64,000 nt of DNA, taken from Vandiemenella viatica. Its lineage: Eukaryota > Arthropoda > Insecta > Orthoptera > Morabidae. A program made the position numbers and the translations under genes. Where the stretch lies: NCBI GenBank assembly GCA_031002005.1, contig JARYHS010008074.1, positions 268,275,930-268,339,929 on the forward strand. The letters are read 5' to 3'. Each line of letters opens with the position of its first letter. Positions within the stretch are counted from its first letter, which is position 1. Positions 1 to 10,984 of this stretch are shown in pieces. A model generated the notes under the pieces. That model worked only from the letters and a program-made list of their open reading frames with translations, did no database searches and was not told where the DNA came from.

Positions 1-940
1 ATCTATACTCTGATATTGAATAAAGAATTTTACGTATTTTTGAAAGTGGTCTAAAACTTGAAAATAAAATTTAATGTCTTAAAATATTCCGAATATCGAT
101 TTGAAAATAACTCTAAACAAATTTCCCTATTGAAAAACTATTACTGTAAAAATTTGGAATTTCTAAGTCCATTCCCTGATTTATTACGAATTTTTATAAA
201 TATCACTCCAAGCGAATGTCGAGCAATTGCATCATTTTGGCCAAGCGCTTACTCACGCCAAAACCCATTTTATTTTATTACTATTAAATGCTTTAATATT
301 TTGAAATAAATCTTTTTCAGAAATCTTTATATTTAAACAAACTTTACTCTGAATATAATTTCTTTTCATAAATCCCCGAAAAAGACTGAAATATCGAACT
401 TTTACCTAAATCACATGTCTGGCTATATCAAATTATATTCAAAAACGATCTTTAGAATGTATGAATCTCTCTAATATTTAATATGTTATTTAAACCAAAA
501 TTATGATGCTTTCTGTCTATCACTTGATTTCTTAACTGTTTTGTAATAGCAAAATACTTTGAGGTTGGAGTGGAAAACTACGTGATAAAATTCTAAACCG
601 GCAAATCACTTTTAAACATATTCAGACTCTAAGTAGGATCTTTTAACAACAAAATTAATCACTTTCTGGCTATCTATTTGTCTAAACATCTTTTGAACTA
701 ACGAAATATATTGATTTAGTGAAATTAAATGAAAGTCAGATACTACATATTCAAATCTAAGGTTAAGTTTCTTAACAGCTGTTTAAATGAATTTAACTAT
801 TGAATTTACTGCTTATACTTGAACACACGCTTATATAGGACATATTACTGGGAAATATTATCAAAATTTAATATAAAAACGACTCTAAAAGGGTGGTCCC
901 ATATACTTCAACTGAACCAGCTATCTCAGAAACTAATTTC
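1..940. other. AT-rich stretch, no gene supported
   Basis: No coding pattern, RNA gene or clear repeat boundary is visible. The only open frame of note (58-309, 83 codons) has composition expected by chance in AT-rich DNA. The minus strand next to 940 is the downstream side of the Penelope-like reverse transcriptase, so part of this stretch may be the decayed C-terminal (GIY-YIG side) region of that element, but I could not find a convincing endonuclease motif. Confidence 0.4.
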
Positions 941-944
941 GTTA

Positions 945-2671
945 AATTCTAAGATGTGTTACAGGGTGTGCAGAATCAGCAGGGATAATGTTATCTGCGT
1001 AGGTCGGTTTGTGATAAATATCAAAGTTTATACTGTTTTCTTTTATTGAAAATTTAAGATCTAAGAAATTGAGCTCCCCATTTTCATTTTGCATTTCTTT
1101 GGTGAATATGATGTTCTCATGAAGACAGTTGATATTGTTAAATAAAATTTATAAATCATGGTCATTCCCATCAAATGCTATGATTAAATCATCTACGTAT
1201 CTATCGTAAAATCGTATCTCTTTCAGTACCAGTGAATCAGAGTTAAAAATTTAGTCTCTAAATCATTGATAAAAATATCGGCTAAGATTATTCCCGCTAA
1301 GGGATTACCCATTGCTAGGCCATGGTTTTGTATATAAAATTTTCCATTAAAGGTAAAATAATTATACTTTAATACAATGTGTAATAAATTAATCAATTGT
1401 ATAATTTGTGATTCCGTCATTTTTTATATTTTAACATATTTTTATTGCTACATTTGTAGGTACATTCGTATAAAGATTTATTATGTCGAATGAGATTACT
1501 CTAGTACTGGGTGTGTATTCTAAACATTTCATTTTATTAACCAAATCGATGTTATTTTTAACTGAGAAATTATGTTCGAATACAAAATTATCTTTAACTA
1601 GACTCGTACCCGCGACTTCTTACCCGTGGATTAAGAATTTTTTTGCCAGAATTAAATATAGAAAGTTGTTGGTAACGAAGGATTGGTCCCAAACAATATT
1701 GAGTCAGCATAATATGACAGGAAAGCTTTCACTATATCATTCTACCATCGAACCTGCCTCCTGAAGAGAATCAATTTCCAACATATTTTTGTCAGTATTC
1801 GATAAGATTTCAAAATTTCGTGACTACAACTGTTAATCATACTGGAAAAAAATATCCTGTGCCCTTCATACAGCTTTCCTTATAAAATTCCATCACAACA
1901 ATATAGCCAATTAGTCGTCAAAACGTAACAAAAAGACAGAGACTTACTTCCGTATTTATATTAGTATTACTGTGGTTCACACTCACACACTGACTGTGAA
2001 CAACACCTGAGGGATCATTATAACGTAAAAAAGTGTACACCTACAAAATTGCAAGACCTCACATTGCACCCCTAACTTTATAATATCTACAGTTTAACAT
2101 TCAATACAAATAACCTACAGCCCAGGCCTGACTCTTACGATGAAAAACAATTTTTAAAAATCTTAGCCTGCACGGAGATTTGAACCGGAGACCACGACGT
2201 TCGTAAGCAAGATCTTTAGCCACTGAGCTGTCAGTTGACTACACGGAAACACGGTCTGGAGACGTCCACATCCAACGTGTCTGTCTATCGCCGTATTTCG
2301 AAGTTATGAGACAACATGTGTTATTTATACAGATAATTTTTCAACCAAATGTAGACAGTAATTTTCTCTTTGTTTCAAAGGATAAGTGTGCAAAGTTTCA
2401 TCGAGATCGGATGAAAACTGTGGATTTGTATGAAGAACAAACAAACCAACAAACAAACAAACAAACATACATTCATCTTTATATACTGTATAAAGATTTT
2501 CTGGTGTAGTCGCCTGGCTATTGCGCTATCCATCCCATTGACTATTGGACGAATCGGGTGACCTTGCTTGTGTATCTTAAATTGATTTCTCAGAACCGGA
2601 TGTTTTGGGTTCATATTTACTAGCCATTTCTTTTGTAATAAAGTTCCTTGAAAACAGTGAAAAATTAACAT
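945..2671 (-). pseudogene. Penelope-like element reverse transcriptase, decayed and split
   Basis: Read on the minus strand, the conserved RT blocks of Penelope-like elements occur in the right order. They are a KIHK...PIRPIV block (about 2625-2530), SFDIINLYTNVP (about 1500-1450), HGLAMGNPLAGIILADIF (about 1350-1290), the catalytic YVDD box (about 1199-1188), an NFLDL block (about 1070-1055) and YHKPTYADNIIPADSAHP (about 1025-965). In life such an enzyme copies element RNA at a nicked target. The frame is broken by stops and shifts, for example a TAA just after the YVDD block. Between about 2505 and 1780 the RT is interrupted by an unrelated repeat. No GIY-YIG endonuclease was recognised. 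The block order and the GLAMGNPL and YVDD motifs make the family call fairly secure; activity is excluded. Confidence 0.75.
1785..2505 (-). mobile_element. Dispersed repeat with tRNA-like block, inside Penelope RT
   Basis: This segment separates two parts of the Penelope reverse transcriptase. On the minus strand about 2245-2165 resembles a tRNA: an A-box-like CAGCTCAGTGGCTAAAG, a CTTACGAA anticodon-loop-like stretch and a B-box-like GGTTCAAATCTCC. The flanking modules recur near 11.0-11.9 kb and 15.8-16.1 kb: one of the type 'caaatttcatc..aacgtaacaaacagacagag' and one of the type 'gagggatcaatataacataaaaagtg'. The right end carries a (CAAA)n stretch at about 2437-2466. It looks like a non-autonomous SINE-like element; the family is not recognised. 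Confidence 0.5.
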
Positions 2672-3160
2672 TAAAAGAAATCAAATTAGTTAATGAAAAA
2701 GCAATTAAAACTGTTGGCAAAAATGTGATTGCAAAAAAAAAAAAAAAAAAAAAAAATGTGAAAAAAAGCTGTTTAAGTTAGTCATTAATACTGTGATGGC
2801 CTTTAGATAAGAAAATAAAGATAAATGGCATCATTCGAAAGGGTGGATCTAATAGAATTAAGTACATGAAAATCCATTTGTATATATTTGCATCACTGTT
2901 ATTTTGTAAGTTTTCAGTTTGGCCATATGGAGACTGTTACATGACATTGAATACATGTCACAGTATTACAATCAAAGAATGGTTCAGTAAGTAATGTCTG
3001 GATGAGTTTCTGAGATCATTTGTATTTTTAGCAGCGTTGAAAAAATACTGCATTGTATGATTTTGTGTCAAAATTTCAAATTTTGTATCATCGTTTTGCT
3101 ATGGTGGGACTATATTGAGTAGCGTAGTAAGAAATTTTTTTGGTTAGTTTGTTTAGTTAA
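2672..3160. other. AT-rich spacer with poly(A) run
   Basis: The stretch holds a run of about 22 A at 2734-2755 and no supported gene. It lies just upstream of the Gag-like region, where a 5' LTR and primer-binding site would be expected. I found neither by eye. Confidence 0.35.
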
Positions 3161-4960
3161 TTGATCATCATAATGAAAGGGCAGTGCGGGGAAGTAGTTA
3201 AAATTGATGTTGAAATATTTTCCGGTGGGGGAGTAAGTGATAACTCCAATAACAGTAACAAAAGTTCCGAAATAGTTACCGCCAGTCAAGATATGGGGGG
3301 AAGTGGAGTTGGCTGTTCGCAGGAAGTCAGGAACACAGCGTTAGCAGCATCTGTGAAAGTATGGGGGAAGTGGAGTCAGTCAGTTGGTCAGAGATTGTGT
3401 TAGAGCAAATGACAGAGGTGGCGATATCTGTGATATCGAGGTGGAAAATCACATTTCAACTGTTTCATCTACACCGTTGCCAGTCAGACAGACTAATATT
3501 TGAGAGAAAGAAATGGGGAATGAACAAAATGAAGCTCACACACAGAGAGGGAGCAAATTTTCAATGCTATTTGCATTAATAGAAAAAATGGGAAGGAAAA
3601 TAACTGAGTCGAATGAACAGAAATGGGAAGGAAAATTACCGAGGAAATGAGAATGATGAGGCAGGATATTTTGTTAAAAATGTACGAACGTATTCAACAA
3701 GTGAAAAATAGAAACAACCAGAAGATAGAGGATTTGAGGCAAATATTGAAAGAAGATGTAAGAACAAGTGTGGAAACGGAAGTAGTAATGATCTACGAAT
3801 ACATTGAAAGGCAAGAAGAGGCTAACCGACAGGGTATAGCTTGCCTAGTGCAACGAAAAGTTGAAGAAGAAGTGAAGAAAAAATATTGAGTGATAAAGGG
3901 AGAGCAGGAAGTGATGAAAGGAGAAAATAAAGTTATTTATGAAAACCAGAAAGATTGTGTGAAGGGTATTGAACGGTCGAAAGAGAAAACTGTTATGGCA
4001 ACAAAAAGGATTTCAAAACTGGGCAATAGTTTGATAGTCATTGATAACGATGTCAAAGAAGTGACATGTAAAATTACAGAAGTAGCTAGCCAGATGAAAG
4101 TTGTCAACGAAAATGTGCGAGAAGAGGTAGCCCAGCTGAACCAGAGGGTTGAGAAGGTAGAACGGTGAGGTGTTGCTACTCTGGGAGGAGACAACATTAT
4201 CACCAGTCATTTTAAATTACCAAAAGTGAAGTTTGGTCCTGAAAAAGGTGTGAATGCAGTGGAATTTGTCAGAGTTTATAAAAGTGGATTGCCATGTGAA
4301 TGGTCGGATACCGATAAAACAAGATACGTCAAAAGCATGATGTGAGGAGATGCATTTGTGTGGAGTTGTGAGAATGATGAAGATTATGAAGAATTTTTGC
4401 AACTATTTCTGAGCAAATATTGGTCACCAAGAAAACAAAGAAGAGTAAAGAGAGATTTCTGGAACTGCCATTACAATTGGAGGCGAAATGGGAGTATGAA
4501 GAATTTCTGTCAAGAAGTGGTGAAAGAGCTTCATTACCTGGACCAGGCAATAGAGGACGATGAAAATGTTGAAGTTATGTTGCATAAATTGCCCTGACCA
4601 GTGCAGGAGAAGTTGATAGTAAATCAATGGAGTAATATAGAGGATTTTCTGGAAATTATTGAGAGATTGGATAAGTGGAGCAATACTAATGAACATTAGA
4701 CAAGAGATGAAATAAGAAATGACTTTCGAAACAATAATAGGTCAAATCAGATGCCACCATGGGAGACTTTTGCAAGAGACAGAAGACGTGCCTTTGGATA
4801 CAACAGAGACAAATAGTTCAATAGTAACTCCGGTAGAAATATAAGGAGGGAATACGAGGACCGATGGCAAAATCACCAATGGAGGCATCACAACAATGCT
4901 CTGATGGACAAAAGGGAAGAAGGAAGGAAGCATGAATCAGGAAGATGTAGTATAACAGGT
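3161..4960 (+). pseudogene. Gag-like region of an LTR retrotransposon
   Basis: Adjacent open segments on the plus strand form a Gag-like series. There is a charged, coiled-coil-like N-terminal part (3623-4168, many K/E/Q residues). A capsid-like block follows at about 4200-4600 containing FGPEKGVNAVEFVRVY, GDAFVWSCENDEDYEEF and LFLSKYWSPRKQRRVK, the G.A..W...F...Y pattern of retrotransposon Gag. Then comes an Arg/Asn-rich tail (about 4710-4950) like a nucleocapsid. Stops at about 3887, 4166, 4343 and 4595 break the frame. Gag would package element RNA. No zinc knuckle was seen. The capsid pattern is the main support; assignment to a particular LTR clade is not possible. Confidence 0.55.
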
Positions 4961-5399
4961 TACTATAATAATTACTTTATGAAATGGGTAACTAAAAAAA
5001 CGTTTAGATAAACAGAGGAGAAAAAGATCAAGCCTAGACAAGCTTGGTGAAGGCCGTGTCGTGTTCGCTTTGGATTTTAAAGTTACTGTGAAAAAAGAAC
5101 ATGTATTTATTCAGATGATTAAGAATGTTATAATATTATAATAAAAAAAGGGAATTAATTCACATTTAGTATTATTTATTTGGCGAAGCTGGATGATGGA
5201 TGAGTTAAGGAAATAAGACAAACGGTTAGAGACATGAGAAAGAGTGATGGGAAACTCGGTGCCCCAACTGGGGTGGTCCGAACAGTAGTGGGAATAATAG
5301 GAACAGGACCAAAGAAACAGAAAAGCAGGACCTATCTGAAGGACGATGATCTTAACAACGGAGTAGAGACTATACAGGAGAAAGACTGATATAGGACAT

Positions 5400-6270
5400 A
5401 TACAGAATATGAGCCGCAATATGCTAATTTCTTCTGGTGCAGAATCAATTGTCAGAAAGGAAGCGGAAAACTTTACAAAAGAAGAACCACTTAGATGGTG
5501 GGAATGCTTTAAGTCTTAAGATGATGAGGAATTGCAGATCATTACAAGGAGTTGTGAATATAGTTGGCAGGAAGGAGTAGTTGGACGGTTAGCTAAAATT
5601 GATGTGGAGAATGACAACAATCAAGAGAGGTGTCGTGAGAAGAGGGAAAATTATGCTGAAGAGGAAAGCATGTTAAATGATGAGCTTATACCAAGAGGAA
5701 TTGAAGAAAAAGAATTTGAGAGTTTGTTAGAAGATAGTGATGGCCCTGATGACAGTGAAGAAGGGGAGAATTTGAATTTTTGCAGCGATGTAGATAATAG
5801 TAACAAAAACGATGACGATTGTGAAGAAGAAAAAGAAAATAGAATATTAAGAGATGATGAACAAAAAGAAATAAGAATTTTTATTGTAAGGCAATACTGC
5901 AGTATTGATGAAGAAGAAAATGCAGTGCTGGAGAGGATAAATATGGAAGTTTTTGATATCAAGTTACATGGTATGAGTTCAACTTTGAAAGGTGAAGAAT
6001 CTGAGGTATTAAATTGTCTGTTTGATCATGAGGAAGAATGAGAGAGAATGATAGAAAATAATGGTGATGAATGGAGTAAAGATGATTGCCACTGTAATAA
6101 CAGAAATATGTATTTACAACAATTATATCTAAGCGATGGAAGTAAAATTGAGTTCTTAGAATGGTCTCGCGGAGAAGTTGAAAAGGCCTTATTGCAAGAA
6201 GAAATTTTAAAATATTGTAAGAAAAAGAAAAAAAAAAAAAAACAGAATATTATGGGGGCAAAACATTGAG
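5400..6270 (+). pseudogene. Unidentified acidic ORF region downstream of Gag
   Basis: The longest open frame (5532-6041, 169 codons) is extremely acidic, with runs of D and E (for example LLEDSDGPDDSEEGEN). It is followed at 6048-6269 by a second open segment ending in a lysine run encoded by poly(A) (6229-6242). I recognise no protease, reverse transcriptase, integrase or RNase H motif. Position between Gag and the 3' LTR suggests it belongs to the same element, perhaps a product specific to a non-autonomous LTR retrotransposon. It could also be internal sequence with an open frame by composition. Confidence 0.3.
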
Positions 6271-6756
6271 CTGACAAAATGTGATGAAAGAGAGAATGAA
6301 GAAAAAGCAGAAGGAAAAAGCATGACCTAGGATGAAGACCCCTTGAGGTCAGTCTGAATGATCTAATTTTGGTAAAGACACAAGAGCGATCATGTGAAAT
6401 AAACTCTGGAATAATTATATATTTATCATGGGTCGTTTAGGGTATACAGAATGCCACATAACAATGTATATTGGTTAGTTTATCCTAAATCAGGGAGAAA
6501 ATTTGAACTATGTAACATATCTTAAATTGTATAAAATGAGAGATGATAAGGTGAAATGATGAGTAACTTGTGTAAATAAGGGAACAATAAATTGATAATC
6601 TGGAACTGACAGTGAATTAATTTTGATGTGTGAGGAGACAAAAGTGTGCTCAAAAGATTGTAAACAAGTTGTGTAAAGGAGCAATGTCTGCTGAACGTGG
6701 TGTACTTTAAAAAAAAAATCAATTTTTTTAAATAAAAAATTACGCTGATTTATTGT

Positions 6757-6768
6757 AAAGTGGGGGCA
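6757..6768 (+). other. Polypurine tract of LTR element
   Basis: A purine run, aaagtgggggca, lies immediately before a TG dinucleotide that starts the putative 3' LTR. This is the plus-strand priming site layout of LTR retrotransposons. It sets the element's orientation as plus, in agreement with the Gag reading. Confidence 0.5.
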
Positions 6769-7112
6769 TGTGTGAGGTCCCACTTCATCAGACATTGAAA
6801 TAATAATAATATTAATAATTATACGACTTTGTATTATGCAATATATGAATGTATTTTTTTTTAATACAAGGTCGTACAGTGTAGTATTATGTGCAAAAAA
6901 GGGTAAATTTAAGTTTTCATAATATGTTTTGTTGTGTTGAAGTTGGTAGACTGTAATGTTATTGTTTGTTTTAGCCAAAGAGATACAGATGGATATAAAA
7001 AGAATGGTGGTGAGATTAATGAATGTTTTAAAGCCCCATTGTTGTTATTTGACTTCATGAATGCAAGAAGTGTAATTATTTGAGTTGATTCTAACAAGGG
7101 GAGGGCACGACA
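6769..7112 (+). repeat. Putative 3' LTR (344 bp)
   Basis: The segment starts TGTGTGAGG directly after a polypurine tract and ends ...GGGCACGACA, giving TG...CA ends with a short inverted TGT/ACA. It is AT-rich. Its right edge abuts the foldback element that begins around 7117. No second copy (5' LTR) was found upstream of Gag at 2.7-3.2 kb, so the 5' LTR is either lost or too diverged to see. The boundaries are inferred from PPT and termini only. Confidence 0.45.
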
Positions 7113-7116
7113 TTGG

Positions 7117-8127
7117 GATTTTATTTTGGGATGAGACTTGCGTAATAATTGTACCCCTATAGGATGTTTACCTCCTGCAATCGTAAGACGCAACGCTCAT
7201 TAGATTTGGAGAAAACGGCCTTTATAAATTCAAGCCCAGCTTATATACTAGTGAAATTCTGGTCAGCGCAACAGCCCAGTCAGTAACGAGCCTACGTCAT
7301 GCCAGGGTGCTCTGGGTTTGAATCTCGATTCCATCTATTTTTTTTTTTTTTTTTTTTTCATTTTTACAATTACATTCTTTACAATTAAATAAGTTTTTAT
7401 TGATTATTTAATTTGAATTTCAAGTTTTAAATCATAATATGAGCATATTAACTACCCCATAACTTGCTTAAAATACTTTGAAACTATAAAAGTTACAATA
7501 TTCTTTAAATATAATTAAATTTTAAGTTATTTTATTAACAGTTTTATAAGTTTTACTACGGATGTTACCATTGTTCTAGTAAAAATTCCGCTTTAACTAA
7601 TTCCTGTTCGAAGCTAAAAAAATTATTGTTTTAAATGTTTTTTTGATGATTGTCATCGCAGCTGACATTTGTAAAAAAAAATTAAATTAAATCAATAATA
7701 AATAAAACACAATGAAATATTTTTACTTATGAATACATATTATTATTATAACCATTCGTAATAGTGTATTTTGGACAGTAAAATATTGTAACTCTTATAG
7801 TTTTATAGTATTTTAAGTTAAAGGGTAGTTGATATAAAATTTTAATATGCTATGTCAATCCTAAATGCCAAACAGCATCTCCTCGTCAAATAGACCAAAT
7901 CGAGATTCGAACCCAGAGCGCCCTGGCGTGACGCAGGCTCGTTACCGACTGGACTGTTGCACTGCTAGCCTGAACGGAATTTCACTAGTATATAAGCTGG
8001 GCTAGAATTTTTAAAGGTCGTTTTCTCCGAATCTATTGAGCGTTGCGTCTTACGATTGCATGAGGTAAACATCCTAAAAGGGTACAATCATTATGCAAAG
8101 TCTCATCCCAAAATAAAATCTCATAAA
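7117..8127. mobile_element. Foldback element with tRNA-like sequence in both arms
   Basis: Two arms of about 210-230 bp (about 7117-7330 and 7893-8127) are inverted copies. They start ATTTTATTTTGGGATGAGAC and share GTAAGACGCAACGCTCA and AGCCCAGCTTATATACTAG. Inside each arm, pointing inward, is a tRNA-like stretch: an A-box-like GTCCAGTCGGTAACG and a B-box GGGTTCGAATCTCG (minus copy near 7906-7919; plus copy near 7312-7325 with one change). The central part is AT-rich with a poly(T) run at 7341-7358 and a fragment of the tRNA-like dispersed repeat at about 7840-7885. No ORF and no clear target duplication were found. Confidence 0.65.
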
Positions 8128-8129
8128 GC

Positions 8130-8560
8130 TGTATATAATTAAATTTAATCTGCATGGTGATAGCCAAAAAACATGTGTTACAATATTCTGGGGACACAAA
8201 TTTATTGTCCAGAGCATACTATCAAATACAGAAGAGACTGCAAAGAACCTGGAAGGAGTGATAAGACCGACCAGGATTTCTTTAACTATCGACGATAAAA
8301 AGATAGAGAAGATAGCAGTTAAAAAGAATACCTTGCACCATGCCCAAAAAAATTTCCTGTGCCCTTCCTACAGATACAAAGTATTTCTTTGTCAAATTCC
8401 ATCAATATCGGTATAGCAATAGGCTATTTGACAATATTAAAAAAATATTATAAATTGAACTCATTCTCATAGATTAATGCTTCAGGAAGCTAATTATTTA
8501 AATTTTGAAAAGAAAAGTGGATTATTTTTAATAAAAAAGCGAAATAAAAATTATACGTTT
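8130..8560. other. Intergenic, one fragment of dispersed repeat
   Basis: Only about 8345-8430 is recognisable: a piece of the 'cctgtgcccttc..acag...tcaaattccatca' module also seen at 1850-1910. The rest shows no gene or boundary. Confidence 0.35.
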
Positions 8561-10905
8561 CTTGCCTCTGGTCACGTGGTAGAAAACGCTCTAGGATTGG
8601 TGGTCGCTTGAGTGACGTCACACGTCTGTAAACACTGCGGCTAGGAATGGAGCGTTTCCTATTATCCAAGTTTTCAACTATTTTTATTGTTTGTTGCTGG
8701 TCATTTCTTGCTATTAAAGAAATTTCATTTTGAATACAAAATCGAGAAAATTATGTAAAAGCCTACAGCGGAAAAATAACGTAAATAGACGCCTTATTTG
8801 TGGGGCTGGCTATAGAAAAAAAAACCTGACTTTTATTCTACTGAGCTTAAAAATGTAACCGCTTCTATTTGAGACTCATTTATATTTAAATTGAAATTTA
8901 GAGATTGATTGTTTTGCGTTAGCAAACCATACGTCGAAAAATTCTGTACTCGAAATTTGTGCAGTCATGCTGAAAATAAAGAAAAGTTATATGGGTGTCG
9001 CAAATATGCGCAAACAAATTAAGGTATTTCTTGTAGCTAATAAGCAGCTCTTTCAAATAAATATAGTAAGAGATCGGTATAATGTGGTATAATGAACTAA
9101 AATTCAACATGAAATTGGCTCAGAAGTTTGTTTTTTGTTTTTTGTTTTTTTTTTTAAATAATCTCGTTCTGTTTTAATGATGCTATTGTATCACGGAAAA
9201 ATCATGCGTAAACTTACCTTGAAGCTCGCCAAAAGCAATAGCAACACACAAATCACTACTAACACGCAGAAATACAGCGTAATCATCGACCAAACTCAAT
9301 GGATTATCGCGGCCGACTGTTGCGCTTGTTCGGTGGATCACAAGAAGCCCATTGTTCAAACTATTTTTTCTATTGTTAGGCGTGAATTCGTTGAAAATAA
9401 ACCTTTGTTCCGAGTAGTATGGTTCATCTACTTTGAATATAAATAACCATTTTGCCTGCGTAGATAATTATCAAAACTGACTTTTGTCCCTCTAGATTTA
9501 GAAAATATCACACTGTGCGGCGTCCTCCCGGATGCGAGGCCAGAGCGTTAACCGTTCACTTACCACGCTCGGAACAACTGGATGTTGTGGACCATTTTTC
9601 TTAATTGCAGATTAAAGATTATGGATAAATAATATTTTTTGTCAATAAAATTGAATTTGTTTGTTTATTCATTTACCTACATCGTTTCACTTCATCTCAC
9701 ATGAAGAAACTGTGAAGTGTTCACTATTAACATAAAGAGAAGCAATTAAGAAGTAGTGTCAGGATAGCTGCGTGATTGAAGAGTGGTAATGGAATTTAGA
9801 ACGTCCTACGTTCGAAGAACCTTGGTTGGGATAATATTTTTTTTTGTGATTTTTTTCGGTATATGTTTGCTGTTATTTGCACTACCATGTTTTTATACGA
9901 AGAATTCATAATAGTTGCTAATCGTCATGCAAGTGTTTGAAACAAATTGCTACCATACATGAAAAGTTTTAATTTTTAAACTTACTAGAGAGAGAATATC
10001 ATGCAAAAATACAGGTGCACGGCCGTGAACAATGGAATTTATTTTAGAAGTGACATCACATGTAGAAATTTCATGATAATCTTGAAACAGTTCCGGAACG
10101 GTTTGTGTCCTTTTCGTTTCTACTTTTTACATGACGATCCAACTGTAGGTTACCTTCCTGACATAACTGCGTCTATTAGGCGATATTTACTTTTAATGTG
10201 CAAGTCATTTTAATTTAAAAAAAAAAAACCTTTTTTTCGGTGTTCAAGTAACGTCCAATTTCCTTTGAAATCTTCTTTGGTTGTTTCAAATGGTTGTAAT
10301 TCGCTTGTTATCCAAAAATCTATGAAGCCTTCATAAAAAACAAAAAAAACAAAATTAAATTGATTTTCTGGTGGATTTTCGGAAAAAATATTATTATGCA
10401 ATGTAACCAACAGCAACTAGTATCCAAAGAAAATGACAAAAGAAAACCAACTGAAAATATTCCGAAGCGAGGATTGAACCTCAGGACCAACCCTAATAAT
10501 TCTCGCCTTAAACAACGTATTACATTTAACTCTACGAAATTGCGGTGTAAATGAGATTCACAGAAAATCGTAAGTGATTTTGTTGCAATATCAAATTGAA
10601 GTTGTTACATTTTTAAAGCTCCACAGAATAAAACTCAGTGGTTGTTTCTATAGATAGGCCCACAAATAAGGCGTCCACTTTCAATATTTTTCCGCTGTAG
10701 GCTTTTCCAAATTGTTTTCGATTTTATATTCAAAACGAACCATCATTAATAACAAGAAATAACCAGCAACAAACAATAAAAAATAGTTGAAAACGTGGGT
10801 ATAGGAAACGCTCCATTCCCAGCGGCAGCGTTTACAGACGGGTGACGACACGACTGCCGTTGCACGCGCCAGGCAGCAAATGAGTGTTTTGGCGGGCTTT
10901 TAAAT
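8560..10905. mobile_element. Non-autonomous element with ~250-bp inverted terminal repeats
   Basis: The segment 8617-8822 reappears inverted at about 10648-10850 with only scattered differences. Shared blocks include GGAATGGAGCGTTTCCTAT, AAAAGCCTACAGCGGAAAA and GACGCCTTATTTGTGGG. Weaker similarity extends both arms outward to about 8560 and 10905. The interior has a (TTTTTTG)n stretch near 9131-9160 and a minus-strand tRNA-like head at about 9595-9505. No transposase is visible. It is a large MITE-like or foldback element of unknown superfamily; no target duplication was identified. Confidence 0.55.
9505..9595 (-). repeat. tRNA-like SINE head, 3'-truncated
   Basis: On the minus strand the block reads GTGGTAAGTGAACGGTTAACGC followed by CTGGCCTCGCATCCGGGAGG. 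This resembles the A-box and anticodon arm of a Ser/Leu-type tRNA and the head of the SINE at 14806 (GGACTCGCATTCGGGAGG). The B box is missing, so it is a fragment. Confidence 0.35.
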
Positions 10906-10984
10906 TCTTTAAATTTTAACTTTGAATTTTTCGCAAAATAATGCACTTTTGTCAAAAAAATCTCTTCACTTGGTGAATAAGGTG

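Noticed and set aside
5651..5962. Serine-rich ORF on the minus strand opposite the acidic ORF
   Set aside because: It is the mirror of a Glu/Asp-rich plus-strand frame (GAA/GAT codons read as TTC/ATC and TCT/TCA); no independent support.
9770..9840. Possible tRNA gene (gtcaggatagctgcg...acgttcgaagaacc)
   Set aside because: The cloverleaf cannot be completed, the B box is poor and acceptor arms do not pair; at best a distant SINE relic.
10450..10560. Antisense tRNA-like block (gaggattgaacctcaggacc)
   Set aside because: Only the B-box-like part is present; no A box at the proper distance and no pairing arms.
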